Positions 43,439-51,414 of a DNA stretch of 64,000 nt are shown in pieces. Source of the DNA: an uncultured Ruminococcus sp. (GTDB lineage Bacteria; Bacillota; Clostridia; Oscillospirales; Ruminococcaceae); contig CAJTYV010000001.1 in the NCBI GenBank assembly GCA_910584195.1, positions 316,818 to 380,817 on the forward strand, in the 5' to 3' direction. Position numbers and translations under genes: made by a program. The notes under the pieces are model-generated. The model searched no databases. It saw nothing but the letters and a program-made list of their open reading frames with translations, and was not told the origin of the DNA. How positions within the stretch are numbered: position 1 is the first letter of the stretch; each line of letters starts with the position of its first letter.

Positions 43439-44017
43439 ATGAACAAACTTAAGACAGGAGTTTATGTTGAGGGAGCTTTAGTAATAGCAATAAGTACGAT
43501 ACTGAGTTTTGTAGTGATATTCAAGCTGCCTTGGGGAGGTGAAATAACGCTGCTGAGTATGCTGCCCATATCCATATACAGCATAAAATACGGCTTAAAA
43601 AAGGGAATTGAAGTATCATTTGTATTTTCGCTGCTAAGATTGATACAGGGAATAGGGAGTGGACTTTTTGCATGGGGACTTACTCCGATGATGCTTATAT
43701 CTTGTATTTTGCTTGACTATATTTTGGCGTTTACAGTAATAGGAGCATCGGGAATGTTTAGAAAAAAGGGAATATACGGCTGGTTATTCGGGACTTTTGC
43801 AGCACTTCTTATGCGGTTCGCTTGTCATTATATTAGCGGAGCAGTAATTTTTCATAGTGCGGGAATGCTTTGGGATGGCTTTGCAATAGATAATATATAC
43901 CTGTACAGCCTGTTGTATAACGGCTGTTATATGCTGCCGGAAATTATTTTCACCTGTATAGGAACAGCAATAATGTTTAAAGTTCCGATAATCAGGAAAC
44001 AGATTTTGAATTGTTAA
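43439..44017 (+). CDS. thiT: ThiT-like thiamine ECF-transporter substrate-binding protein
   Basis: 192 residues with six membrane segments. ThiT signature: WGGEITLLSMLPISIYSIKYGLK after the first helix and LFAWGLTPMMLISC; these Trp, Tyr and Glu residues line the thiamine site in the family. It needs the EcfA-EcfA'-EcfT energising module, which is not in the window. SD AGGAGG. I see no thiamine-pyrophosphate riboswitch upstream (no CTGAGA or ACCTGA motifs). Confidence 0.9.
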   Translation: MNKLKTGVYVEGALVIAISTILSFVVIFKLPWGGEITLLSMLPISIYSIKYGLKKGIEVSFVFSLLRLIQGIGSGLFAWGLTPMMLISCILLDYILAFTVIGASGMFRKKGIYGWLFGTFAALLMRFACHYISGAVIFHSAGMLWDGFAIDNIYLYSLLYNGCYMLPEIIFTCIGTAIMFKVPIIRKQILNC

Positions 44018-44165
44018 CGAAGTTAGTTTATTCGCTATATACGGGCAAATCACATTTGTTTTCCAGAACGGCACAGAATTCAAGCTCGTAGCGTAGCCGC
44101 TTTGACCTTAAAACATGCAAGACTGCACACTTTTTGTGAACGGATTTTGCTGTCTTGAGGAATAC

Positions 44166-44345
44166 TTAAGGAAACACTGATTAAATCGCGCCTGACGGCT
44201 TTGCACGCCATTTACTTGCAGTTTTTCCGTTATATCACACAAAAACTCCTTGAAATACGACAGTATTCCTGCGTTGTTTTTATGCAATCTGACGAAAAAT
44301 CTGACTGCGTATCTGACCCACAAGATTTAATCAGTGTTTCCTTAA
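44166..44345. repeat. 180-bp MITE-like element, copy 3 (inverted)
   Basis: Exactly 180 bases, in the opposite orientation to copies 1 and 2. Perfect 22-base terminal inverted repeats beginning ttaaggaaacactgatt and ending aatcagtgtttccttaa. The outer arms differ from copy 1 at many positions but remain fully complementary, while the interior is clearly homologous. It is the last core-like feature before the accessory island. Confidence 0.87.
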
Positions 44346-44416
44346 AAGATGCGTTCCCCTTTGCCCAAAATACACACCCTACAAACCTTTTGCTAAATAG
44401 TACAGTGAGGGAAAAC

Positions 44417-44460
44417 GAAAAAAGCCCCCACCGTGATCAGTTCTAAATCACTGCGGAGCT
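44417..44460 (-). terminator. Terminator at the end of the accessory minus-strand operon
   Basis: Read on the minus strand: stem ccgcagtgat / atcacggtgg (8 of 10 pairs), G-run, then CTTTTTTCG. It lies about 220 bases past the stop at 44682. Confidence 0.65.
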
Positions 44461-44514
44461 AGTTACCATTAAAAGGTTTAAGAAAATTATTGCAAACAAG
44501 GACTTTTACAAAAA

Positions 44515-44600
44515 AACTGCACATCATTTTGACACTGCGCTGTATCAAAATAGATGTGCAGTTATGAAAGTAAAGACTAATTTTGATACGAACTGCACAC
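44515..44600. repeat. Long stem-loop and third arm copy at the island's left edge
   Basis: aactgcacatc (44515-44525) pairs with gatgtgcagtt (44553-44563), continued by attttga / tcaaaat inside; a third copy of the arm (ttttgatacgaactgcacac) lies at 44581-44600. Position and form fit a recombination or replication site of the island, but no integrase is in the window to test this. Confidence 0.55.
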
Positions 44601-44681
44601 CCCTCGGATAAATCGTTAAATGGTGTGCCTTTCGTTAAAAGGTGCAACGAAGATGCCACCGCAGAAATGGTCACTTAGGTG
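44601..44681. other. Spacer with further short inverted repeats
   Basis: Contains cgttaaatgg / ttcgttaaaagg-type repeats (44614-44640) and no ORF. Nothing else recognised. Confidence 0.3.
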
Positions 44682-44933
44682 TTATTTCTGCCGTTTTGCC
44701 CTGGCATCCCTTTTTTCTTTCCACTCTTCAAATTTTTTGACATTATCCGGGTCAGCATAGAACCGTTTGCACCCTTCTAATGCCGTCCGAGCCAATGATT
44801 GCATCTGCCATTCAGTCAGTGATATGTTTTCCAAATTGAATGCCTCCTGCGAGGTCACATTACCGTCTTTGTCCCAATGAACGATGACCATCGGAACGCC
44901 TGCTTCGATATCAGCTTTTGTTTTATCGTCCAT
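44682..44933 (-). CDS. Hypothetical small protein, end of the unknown accessory operon
   Basis: 83 residues, soluble, mixed charge with a basic C-terminal helix (KKFEEWKEKRDARAKRQK). SD GAGGAGG. The N-terminal part (VPMVIVHWDKDGNVTSQEAF) is beta-like. It stands 176 bases past the previous gene, but no promoter or terminator is plain in that gap. No family recognised. Confidence 0.7.
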   Translation of the reverse strand: MDDKTKADIEAGVPMVIVHWDKDGNVTSQEAFNLENISLTEWQMQSLARTALEGCKRFYADPDNVKKFEEWKEKRDARAKRQK

Positions 44934-45109
44934 AAAAAGTTCCTCCTCATTATATATGGAGCAACCATTCTACGATGACATCACATATTTATCCCACAAT
45001 GGAACAAAGGACACAGCACCCTTTTCCAAATAATCTATCATTTTTGTGTCGCTTTTACTCCGCTGAATATCGCAATCTCTACGTTGGCATGGTTTACCAT
45101 CCATTCGCT

Positions 45110-45892
45110 TTAGTCATCATTTGGTAAATACCAACCGTGTTCACGGTGAACCCCATAACTTTCATTAGAGTGGTCTTCGCTATTGTACTGATCCCAAGCC
45201 CTTTGATTGATTTCCTCATCGATGGCATCCATTGTTTCGATTTCTTCGTCAAAGTCTCCGTCCAAAATTGATCCAGAACGCCAATCTGTGCTGTCACTGA
45301 TTTCTTTTTTTCTCGCTCGAAGTTCATCCTCGCTTGCAGATTTCAGCCAGTCCTTTTTAGGGGAAATGCCGCCTGTGTCATCTTCGGCGGAGTCATCGCT
45401 GCTGATTTGTGATGCCAGATATGCGGCAGCTCCGGCAACTGCGGTAACAACGCCTACAACCTTTCCTGCTTTTGCAAGCCATTCTTTGGCCTTCTGCTCA
45501 CGACTATGTTTGCAGTCTGGGCAAAGTGTGGCTTCTGGGTCAGCGATAACCGCTCCGCAGTCAGAGCAGATACCCTTAATATTATTCAAAGTGGTATCAT
45601 TCTCATAACCGCAGTTTCTGCAAATGTGACGGTCAGCACAGAGATCGAAGCCCTCTTGCTTATTCAAATACTCATCGCAGTTATCACAGAACCAAAAAAC
45701 ATAGTTGTCTTCAAATTCGTCTGCCGAAAGCTGATACCCACAATCCCCACAGATCCACACAGTGGATTTTTTGTCGATAGTCATTTTCCCTTCATGACAG
45801 TTCGGGCAAAACATCCATTTTTTGACTTTCCGTATGTATGCATAGGTGACGGAATCAACCAGGCTTTTTCTTTTCTTTTTATTGTCAGCCAT
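45110..45892 (-). CDS. Multi-zinc-ribbon protein with one membrane segment
   Basis: 260 residues. Four CxxC-type knuckle pairs in the first 125 residues: CPNC/CGDCGY, CDNC with CADRHICRNCGY, CSDCG/CPDC, which make two or three zinc ribbons. Then AKAGKVVGVVTAVAGAAAYLAS, a Gly/Ala-rich helix that could span or touch a membrane, and an acidic C-terminus. Three bases behind the SAP-domain gene. Resembles zinc-ribbon proteins seen in Firmicute mobile elements; role unknown. Confidence 0.82.
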   Translation of the reverse strand: MADNKKKRKSLVDSVTYAYIRKVKKWMFCPNCHEGKMTIDKKSTVWICGDCGYQLSADEFEDNYVFWFCDNCDEYLNKQEGFDLCADRHICRNCGYENDTTLNNIKGICSDCGAVIADPEATLCPDCKHSREQKAKEWLAKAGKVVGVVTAVAGAAAYLASQISSDDSAEDDTGGISPKKDWLKSASEDELRARKKEISDSTDWRSGSILDGDFDEEIETMDAIDEEINQRAWDQYNSEDHSNESYGVHREHGWYLPNDD

Positions 45893-45895
45893 AAA

Positions 45896-47002
45896 TTATT
45901 GACCCCCTTTCCGTTGTAGCTTTGCTTTCATTTCCTCGATTTTTTTAATGTAAGTATCAGCTTTATATGCATATGTCGGTTTTTCCACCTTAAGTCGCTT
46001 GACAAAGGCAAGTGCATCATCATAACGCTTGGCTTTTATATATAAATCGGGTAACTCGAAATGCCATCCGGCACCTTCGAACTTTAAGCCCCCATTGGCC
46101 CATACCATTTCCCAAAAAGCAATATATCCACTTAAATCCTTGTCTGTCTCATATTGCTCTCTGGCTTTTTGTACAGCAGCAATCTGCTGATCCTGGGTTC
46201 GTAGCTTACGATATTCATCTGGCGCGATTCTCTTTAAGTCGTGCATAAAGGCATCATTGCGGTCGGCAGTTTCTCGGTTCATTTTACGCTCTTGTTCATC
46301 AACGATGTCTCTCCATGCAGATTTGTCATCTGTTCCAAGCAATTTATTAATGCTCCAAATATTAAAGGTCATGCCAAATCTCGCATCCTCTGTCGTTTTA
46401 TTCGGAACATTATGCATATAAGGTACATAGGCATTTTCGTCCAGTTCCAACTGCCCAATTTCTGTCAGAATATACTTTCTCTGCGCACCGGCAGAAATCA
46501 ATACTTCATCTGGAACTCCTGAGAGAACACGCTCTACCAAATTAGCTTTTTTTCCCGTAGTTGGCATACCTTGGGAAGTGAGAATATCCTTTAATTGTGC
46601 CACCGTGAACCCACCGACTGCATCACGAACAGACCCCAAAGCGATGTAACCACGGTCTTCTAAGCTCTTGAGCGCGGCTCCAACATCCCTAATACCATAA
46701 GTAAACCACCAAAAACCCGGATATCCATTCTTTGGCCCGGGATAATTTCCTTTGGAACAGTATGCTAACAGCAGGATTTCGGCGGGATATAAACCGCGTT
46801 TTGATGGGATTGCGGTTTTCTTTCGTTCTTCAAATGTAATAACACGATGCTCGAAAGCTGTGCCCTCATGAACCACATCGGTGTAATAGGAATCTGGTTG
46901 ATAGAATTTTTTATCCTCTTCAGGCACCGTGGTCTTTACTGGTGTAGTCTTTTGGGTAACCTCAACCTTATCTTTTTTCTTTAAAAAATCAAATAAGCCC
47001 AT
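45896..47002 (-). CDS. SAP-domain protein, unknown function
   Basis: 368 residues. After a basic start (MGLFDFLKKKDK) and about 100 residues of unknown type, residues about 128-165 are a SAP motif (GGFTVAQLKDILTSQGMPTTGKKANLVERVLSGV), a helix-turn-helix-like unit that binds AT-rich DNA. A helical C-terminal half (RDIVDEQERKMNRETADRNDAF) ends in basic KKIEEMKAKLQRKGG. Probably a DNA-contacting protein of the operon. No enzyme motif found. Confidence 0.8.
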   Translation of the reverse strand: MGLFDFLKKKDKVEVTQKTTPVKTTVPEEDKKFYQPDSYYTDVVHEGTAFEHRVITFEERKKTAIPSKRGLYPAEILLLAYCSKGNYPGPKNGYPGFWWFTYGIRDVGAALKSLEDRGYIALGSVRDAVGGFTVAQLKDILTSQGMPTTGKKANLVERVLSGVPDEVLISAGAQRKYILTEIGQLELDENAYVPYMHNVPNKTTEDARFGMTFNIWSINKLLGTDDKSAWRDIVDEQERKMNRETADRNDAFMHDLKRIAPDEYRKLRTQDQQIAAVQKAREQYETDKDLSGYIAFWEMVWANGGLKFEGAGWHFELPDLYIKAKRYDDALAFVKRLKVEKPTYAYKADTYIKKIEEMKAKLQRKGGQ

Positions 47003-47018
47003 ATAGGTATCTCCTGTA

Positions 47019-47258
47019 TTAATCGTTCATAAAAGCATCAAACTCTTCAATTCGGTCAATCCACTCCAACTCTTTTTGCTTTTTTGCCTTGCTGTCAAGA
47101 ACAGTTGCGTTGGGATTCCTTCTTAGAATTTCGGCTTTCATTTTGCGTTGTTCTGCTTTTGTGGTTGGGACAAGTTTTGTACCACCCCACCAAGTTTTCG
47201 CAATTTTTTGTGTAACATCATAAACTGGTTCTGATGACTTCTTTTTCCTCCCAAACAT
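47019..47258 (-). CDS. Small basic protein of the accessory operon
   Basis: 79 residues from ATG 47258 (GGAGG six bases upstream; ATG 47264 overlaps the SD). Basic at the front (MFGRKKKS) and in the middle (AEQRKMKAEILRRNPNATVLDSKAKKQKELEW), acidic at the end (DRIEEFDAFMND). No recognised family; perhaps a nucleic-acid-binding accessory protein. Confidence 0.68.
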   Translation of the reverse strand: MFGRKKKSSEPVYDVTQKIAKTWWGGTKLVPTTKAEQRKMKAEILRRNPNATVLDSKAKKQKELEWIDRIEEFDAFMND

Positions 47259-47270
47259 AACCATCCTCCA

Positions 47271-47951
47271 TCAATCCATACTGCCGCTACCTTTATTACC
47301 ACCAAATTCACAGCCGTGTACATGATTGTGACCATAATACCACCGACCATAGCGGTATCCGTAGTGAGGAGGACAGTGCGCACAGTCGCCATTACAACGA
47401 CCGTTATGCCTATGTTGATTAGAACCACTTGCCATATCAATACCCGCAATCACGCCAAACAGCGTGGCAAAGAAACCAGGGCGCTTCGGCGGTGGGCAGT
47501 AATCGTCTACATATATGTCAGCTTCTGCCAACAGCTCGTCCTCTTCGATTTCCTCTGGTTCTTCATCTTCGTACTCTTCTTCGCGCAAATCTTCCGGTAG
47601 CATAAGATGTCTTTGTTTGCAGATTTCAATGATAACCTCATCATCAATCTCACCGTACAGATATTCCATATCCTCGGCAGTCAATCGTTCTGCGGAATTG
47701 CGTACTGCTGCAGTCGCCAGTTCTTTATCATTGATACAGGCGAACTCGACTAAATCGGAGCCTGAAAATGCCAGTTTTGCTTCGACCGCCTTGCGAAGTA
47801 AACGGTTTGCCGCAGGTACATTCACCTGCAGTTCAATGATAATCTCACCGACCTCATCGGCGGGCCCCAAAGAAGAAAGTGATGAAAGGTAGCGCACCTG
47901 GGTGCTTTCTGCCCAATCATAAAATCGATCATAATAATCTGCCCATGTCAT
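47271..47951 (-). CDS. Acidic protein with Cys/His-rich tail
   Basis: 226 residues from ATG 47951 (AAAGGGG at nine bases; the GTG at 47960 is inside the SD). Residues 1-115 are helical and look like repeats of about 35 residues (AAVRNSAERLTAEDMEYLYGEI), then a strongly acidic stretch (EEEYEDEEPEEIEEDELLAE), then a hydrophobic piece and a His/Cys/Gly/Tyr-rich tail (HRHNGRCNGDCAHCPPHYGYRYGRWYYGHNHVHGC) that could bind metal. Unknown function. Confidence 0.75.
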   Translation of the reverse strand: MTWADYYDRFYDWAESTQVRYLSSLSSLGPADEVGEIIIELQVNVPAANRLLRKAVEAKLAFSGSDLVEFACINDKELATAAVRNSAERLTAEDMEYLYGEIDDEVIIEICKQRHLMLPEDLREEEYEDEEPEEIEEDELLAEADIYVDDYCPPPKRPGFFATLFGVIAGIDMASGSNQHRHNGRCNGDCAHCPPHYGYRYGRWYYGHNHVHGCEFGGNKGSGSMD

Positions 47952-47965
47952 CTTTCGCACCCCCT

Positions 47966-49981
47966 TTACTCACAATGCTTGCGAAGCCAATAGTATCCAC
48001 CGGCTGTTTTTTGCCGACCGTTGAGAACATCACGAATGCTTTTCCTGTTGATTCCTGTCCGGCGCTCTGCGGAATTGATAGAATCAAATTCTGCGACTAT
48101 TTCTCCCGTGGAATCCACCTGGTATATTGACTTAGATGTGTTTTCCGCTGAATACTGCACTGCAGGTGCGATGGAATATACAGGGGTTCCAGTGTCCACC
48201 CGTTCCCACATAAAACCACCGGCAGTAGAAGCCCTCCCATTTAGCACCTTTGAAATCTGTTGGCTTGATATCGCAACATCTTTGGCGGCATCTGTAATAG
48301 AGTTGTAGGCGCAAATATAATTTCCGTCTAAAGCATATTTTCTGATTTCGGTCTGTTGCACAAAAGGCTTTGCTTTTTCCGCTTCTTTTATCTGCGCATA
48401 TGTAACCGGTAAAAACAGGTCCGCTACAGGAAAAGGTAGCCCAAGCGACAAACACCGCTCGACAAATGTGGAATCTGTCGGTTCTGGAAATACATTCTCG
48501 TTTAAGAAAGACAATACTTTAGAAAATGTAAGTTTTTCCTTGTAAGACCATTCGATTAGTTTCACACCATTATTCTGACATTTTTGGCGTTTATCTGCAT
48601 CCATTTCGCGTTGCATCAGCAGTTTGGCTTCTCCGCCAAAGTAATCAATCGCGTCATAATGCTGTTGTCCTTGGTATTCAATTGCACAGCTATATTGCGG
48701 AATGAATATATCCAATGACTGCGTATCCAACCAACTACTTCTGTATTGGTATACAGCATCCGAACACAGTAGCTTAATATACTGGTACAACCTGTATTCT
48801 GATGTCCAGAGTGAGGGACGAGCCTCTTGGCTTAAAGAGGATACTTCGGTATACCTTTCTTTAATCCAGGTTCTCAAAGCCTCAATTGACCGATAAAACC
48901 TACGCATCACATTAGACGATTGGACTGTGCGCTCGCTATATCGATGAGACACTCGATCTTTAATTTCGCCAATAATCCTTAATATGGGGGAGTTGGTCTC
49001 AGCATCAGAATAGGTGTTCTTGCACTTATCATCCCCTATAGCATCGCCGGGAGAAAGCATTAATGGGTCAAGCCAATGTGTCCCATACAAACACAGTAAA
49101 AGAGGCTCGTTTTCTGCTCGGATTGGAATCTGGTATTGTAACATATCTAACGGGGAAACTATTCTGCCCTCTACCGTGTGATTTTGGGCTAAAAACAATC
49201 GGGCATAAAACTTTTGGTTAAATGTACACTCGATTGGTATAAAAATCACCTTATCATTTTCATTCGGGGTGGAGCAATCTACACCCATAATTGACTGTGG
49301 TAGAGCCGAGATTTCTTCCTCCAACAAATCGCACTGCGAACTTACCCATGTGAACAATTCAGACAGTTCTGGATACCAAATCCAAGCCATTTCAATGTAT
49401 TCCTCGGCAAAAGGCAGCTTGCGCGTTGATTTTGTTACTTTGCCGGTGGTCTTTTCGATTGGCAGTGCAGTATGTTGATCTCTGGCACTGCGTATGCCTT
49501 GGTTGATTTTTTTCTGTTTAGCAGTGATTTTTTGAGGATACGACGTGCTTTCAATGATTTGATCGTTATTCCAATACTTTACACCGGTTATGCAGAGTGA
49601 GATGCTCTCTGTCATAATTTCCTCATTTACGGGGGTATACAATGAGAAACTATCATTGGCATCGTACAAAATCGTTTGATAGTACTCCTTGTTGTTTATA
49701 GGGGCTCCCTCATGCAGCACCTGGCAAAACACGCCCCGCACATCTTTTACGCCGTAATCCGTTAATCTGAAGTGCAAATAATTGCCTCGCTGAGTGTAAT
49801 GAACACTGGCAGCAGTTGATTGAAACAAGAACTCCGAGTACCAGCAATCGTGCATACGAACCTTTTTTGATTTTTTTCCATAGAGTTTTATATCTATTGC
49901 AGGATATAAAGAACCTACATCTCTGCATTGCTTATCGTGGTCATACACAACATAATGGTCAGTAATTTCAACACCAAACAC
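47966..49981 (-). CDS. Nuclease-like protein with two C-terminal NUMOD1-type repeats
   Basis: 671 residues from GTG 49981 (GGGAGGG seven bases upstream). Residues 1-400 are of unknown type. Residues about 424-480 show a restriction-endonuclease-like core: SLDIFIPQYSCAIEYQGQQHYD then ADKRQKCQNNGVKLIEW, i.e. the D...ExQ...K arrangement seen in VSR-like and DUF2726-type nucleases. Residues about 545-597 and 616-669 are two copies of a NUMOD1-like DNA-binding unit (ITDAAKDVAISSQQISKVLNGRASTAGGFMW and INSAERRTGINRKSIRDVLNGRQKTAGGYYW). NUMOD1 is best known from homing endonucleases. Probably the DNA-cutting part of the unknown system. Confidence 0.82.
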   Translation of the reverse strand: MFGVEITDHYVVYDHDKQCRDVGSLYPAIDIKLYGKKSKKVRMHDCWYSEFLFQSTAASVHYTQRGNYLHFRLTDYGVKDVRGVFCQVLHEGAPINNKEYYQTILYDANDSFSLYTPVNEEIMTESISLCITGVKYWNNDQIIESTSYPQKITAKQKKINQGIRSARDQHTALPIEKTTGKVTKSTRKLPFAEEYIEMAWIWYPELSELFTWVSSQCDLLEEEISALPQSIMGVDCSTPNENDKVIFIPIECTFNQKFYARLFLAQNHTVEGRIVSPLDMLQYQIPIRAENEPLLLCLYGTHWLDPLMLSPGDAIGDDKCKNTYSDAETNSPILRIIGEIKDRVSHRYSERTVQSSNVMRRFYRSIEALRTWIKERYTEVSSLSQEARPSLWTSEYRLYQYIKLLCSDAVYQYRSSWLDTQSLDIFIPQYSCAIEYQGQQHYDAIDYFGGEAKLLMQREMDADKRQKCQNNGVKLIEWSYKEKLTFSKVLSFLNENVFPEPTDSTFVERCLSLGLPFPVADLFLPVTYAQIKEAEKAKPFVQQTEIRKYALDGNYICAYNSITDAAKDVAISSQQISKVLNGRASTAGGFMWERVDTGTPVYSIAPAVQYSAENTSKSIYQVDSTGEIVAEFDSINSAERRTGINRKSIRDVLNGRQKTAGGYYWLRKHCE

Positions 49982-50033
49982 GCTGATACCCTCCCTTCAA
50001 AATTCAATCTAATGCGTACTACTCAACAGCGTA

Positions 50034-51383
50034 TTAGTCCTGGAACGGTGCATCCCAAGGTTCGGCATACTTTTCAATCCAGCCTTTATCCTTGTCACCG
50101 TATGCACTGTAGCCGGTTGAAATTTTCCAATGCTCACCGTCAGCGTATTCTACAATTTTGATGTAATAATAGTACGAATACTGCTGCGCAACGGAGTTAT
50201 GATATTCTACTCCCTCATCGGTCAAGCGGCACGAATATGTGTAAATCTTTGTGCCGTCATTTTCATATACATAAGAGGCATCCGAGGCATAGTACTCAAA
50301 GAAATCTATCGGAAGATAGGAAACTGCTATATCAGCAGCCCCATCAACGGTCATATCGGCTGCAAAATCTGCATCGAAGATGTTAATTTCAATGGTTCCT
50401 ACATACTCCTCGTTTGTGGAGTGCTGTGTCATATACAGTACGATCTCATCAGAATAAACGGTTTCCAGGGCCATTTCCATTGAAGACTTCTTGGTTATGT
50501 CTGTCACAGCGATTCTGCTGTCACCGATGCCGTTGTAAAATGCTTGAGCCTCTGCGTAGCTATCAAAAATGCGAGGGTGGCCTTCAAGAGCAACCAGTTC
50601 GGACGCAGTATAATTCGTTATAGCGTCGGAGGGTTGACTGCCGCCAGGGGAATCATCGTTGCTTCCAATGATCGAGCCGATGATCCCAATCGCAGCCACA
50701 AGGATGACCAGGGCAAAAAGAACTTTTACAACCGTCCAGAGACAACCGTTTTTGGTCTTTTTCTTCGGTAAGCGCACCTTGGCGCATTCCTGTCGCACAG
50801 CATCGCAGTATGCGAGTTGCTCCGGCGTTAGGGTGACTTGATGGTTTTGATAAACATCAACGCCGGCAATAACCTCTTTCTGCACATAGGAGATAAAGCC
50901 AGCAGCATATGCAACGATTGCAGGGTCCATAGCGACATTCTTTGCAGTCCGATCCGACTGAAGCACGAAACTCTGCCTATCCAGAATTTTGACGGCAGAC
51001 ACCTTCTCTATGGGAAAGTCGAAGGAGTCATCTTTGCCAATGAACATGACCCGCTTATTGGTAATAATCAAATCGCCATAGTTGTGGTCACGAACCGTTC
51101 CCCGAATAGGTTTACCACCGGAACTTCCCGTGCGGACGGTGACACCTTTTGCAACACGGAAACTCGCTCCGGCAGACTTCCCGGTATAACCGACCACCTG
51201 GTTTTTGTCTTTGAAGGTCTGCGCAGGAGCAGCATAAATAATACATTCACCGGGCTGTGCAAAAAAGCCAGAGTAATGGACGATGGGCATACCGACACCT
51301 GTCTCATAGGGAGTAATGTCAGCATATGGGTTCGCCTGATTGGCGGCTGCTATCTTTTGCAGCGACTCTTTTGATATGTTCAT
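50034..51383 (-). CDS. Membrane-anchored protein with PH-like domain
   Basis: 449 residues from ATG 51383 (AAGGAGG seven bases upstream; ATG 51404 overlaps the SD). Residues about 45-170: a beta-rich domain with GDLIITNKRVMFIGKDDSFDFPIEKVSAVKIL, the pattern of bacterial PH-like (bPH / GRAM-like) domains. Residues about 215-240 form one membrane helix (WTVVKVLFALVILVAAIGIIG). The C-terminal 200 residues are outside or beyond the membrane and rich in Tyr and Asp. Membrane attachment in a cluster of DNA-binding proteins is notable. Confidence 0.82.
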   Translation of the reverse strand: MNISKESLQKIAAANQANPYADITPYETGVGMPIVHYSGFFAQPGECIIYAAPAQTFKDKNQVVGYTGKSAGASFRVAKGVTVRTGSSGGKPIRGTVRDHNYGDLIITNKRVMFIGKDDSFDFPIEKVSAVKILDRQSFVLQSDRTAKNVAMDPAIVAYAAGFISYVQKEVIAGVDVYQNHQVTLTPEQLAYCDAVRQECAKVRLPKKKTKNGCLWTVVKVLFALVILVAAIGIIGSIIGSNDDSPGGSQPSDAITNYTASELVALEGHPRIFDSYAEAQAFYNGIGDSRIAVTDITKKSSMEMALETVYSDEIVLYMTQHSTNEEYVGTIEINIFDADFAADMTVDGAADIAVSYLPIDFFEYYASDASYVYENDGTKIYTYSCRLTDEGVEYHNSVAQQYSYYYYIKIVEYADGEHWKISTGYSAYGDKDKGWIEKYAEPWDAPFQD

Positions 51384-51414
51384 ATCTATATCCTCCTTTT
51401 TCAAGGGCGCTATC

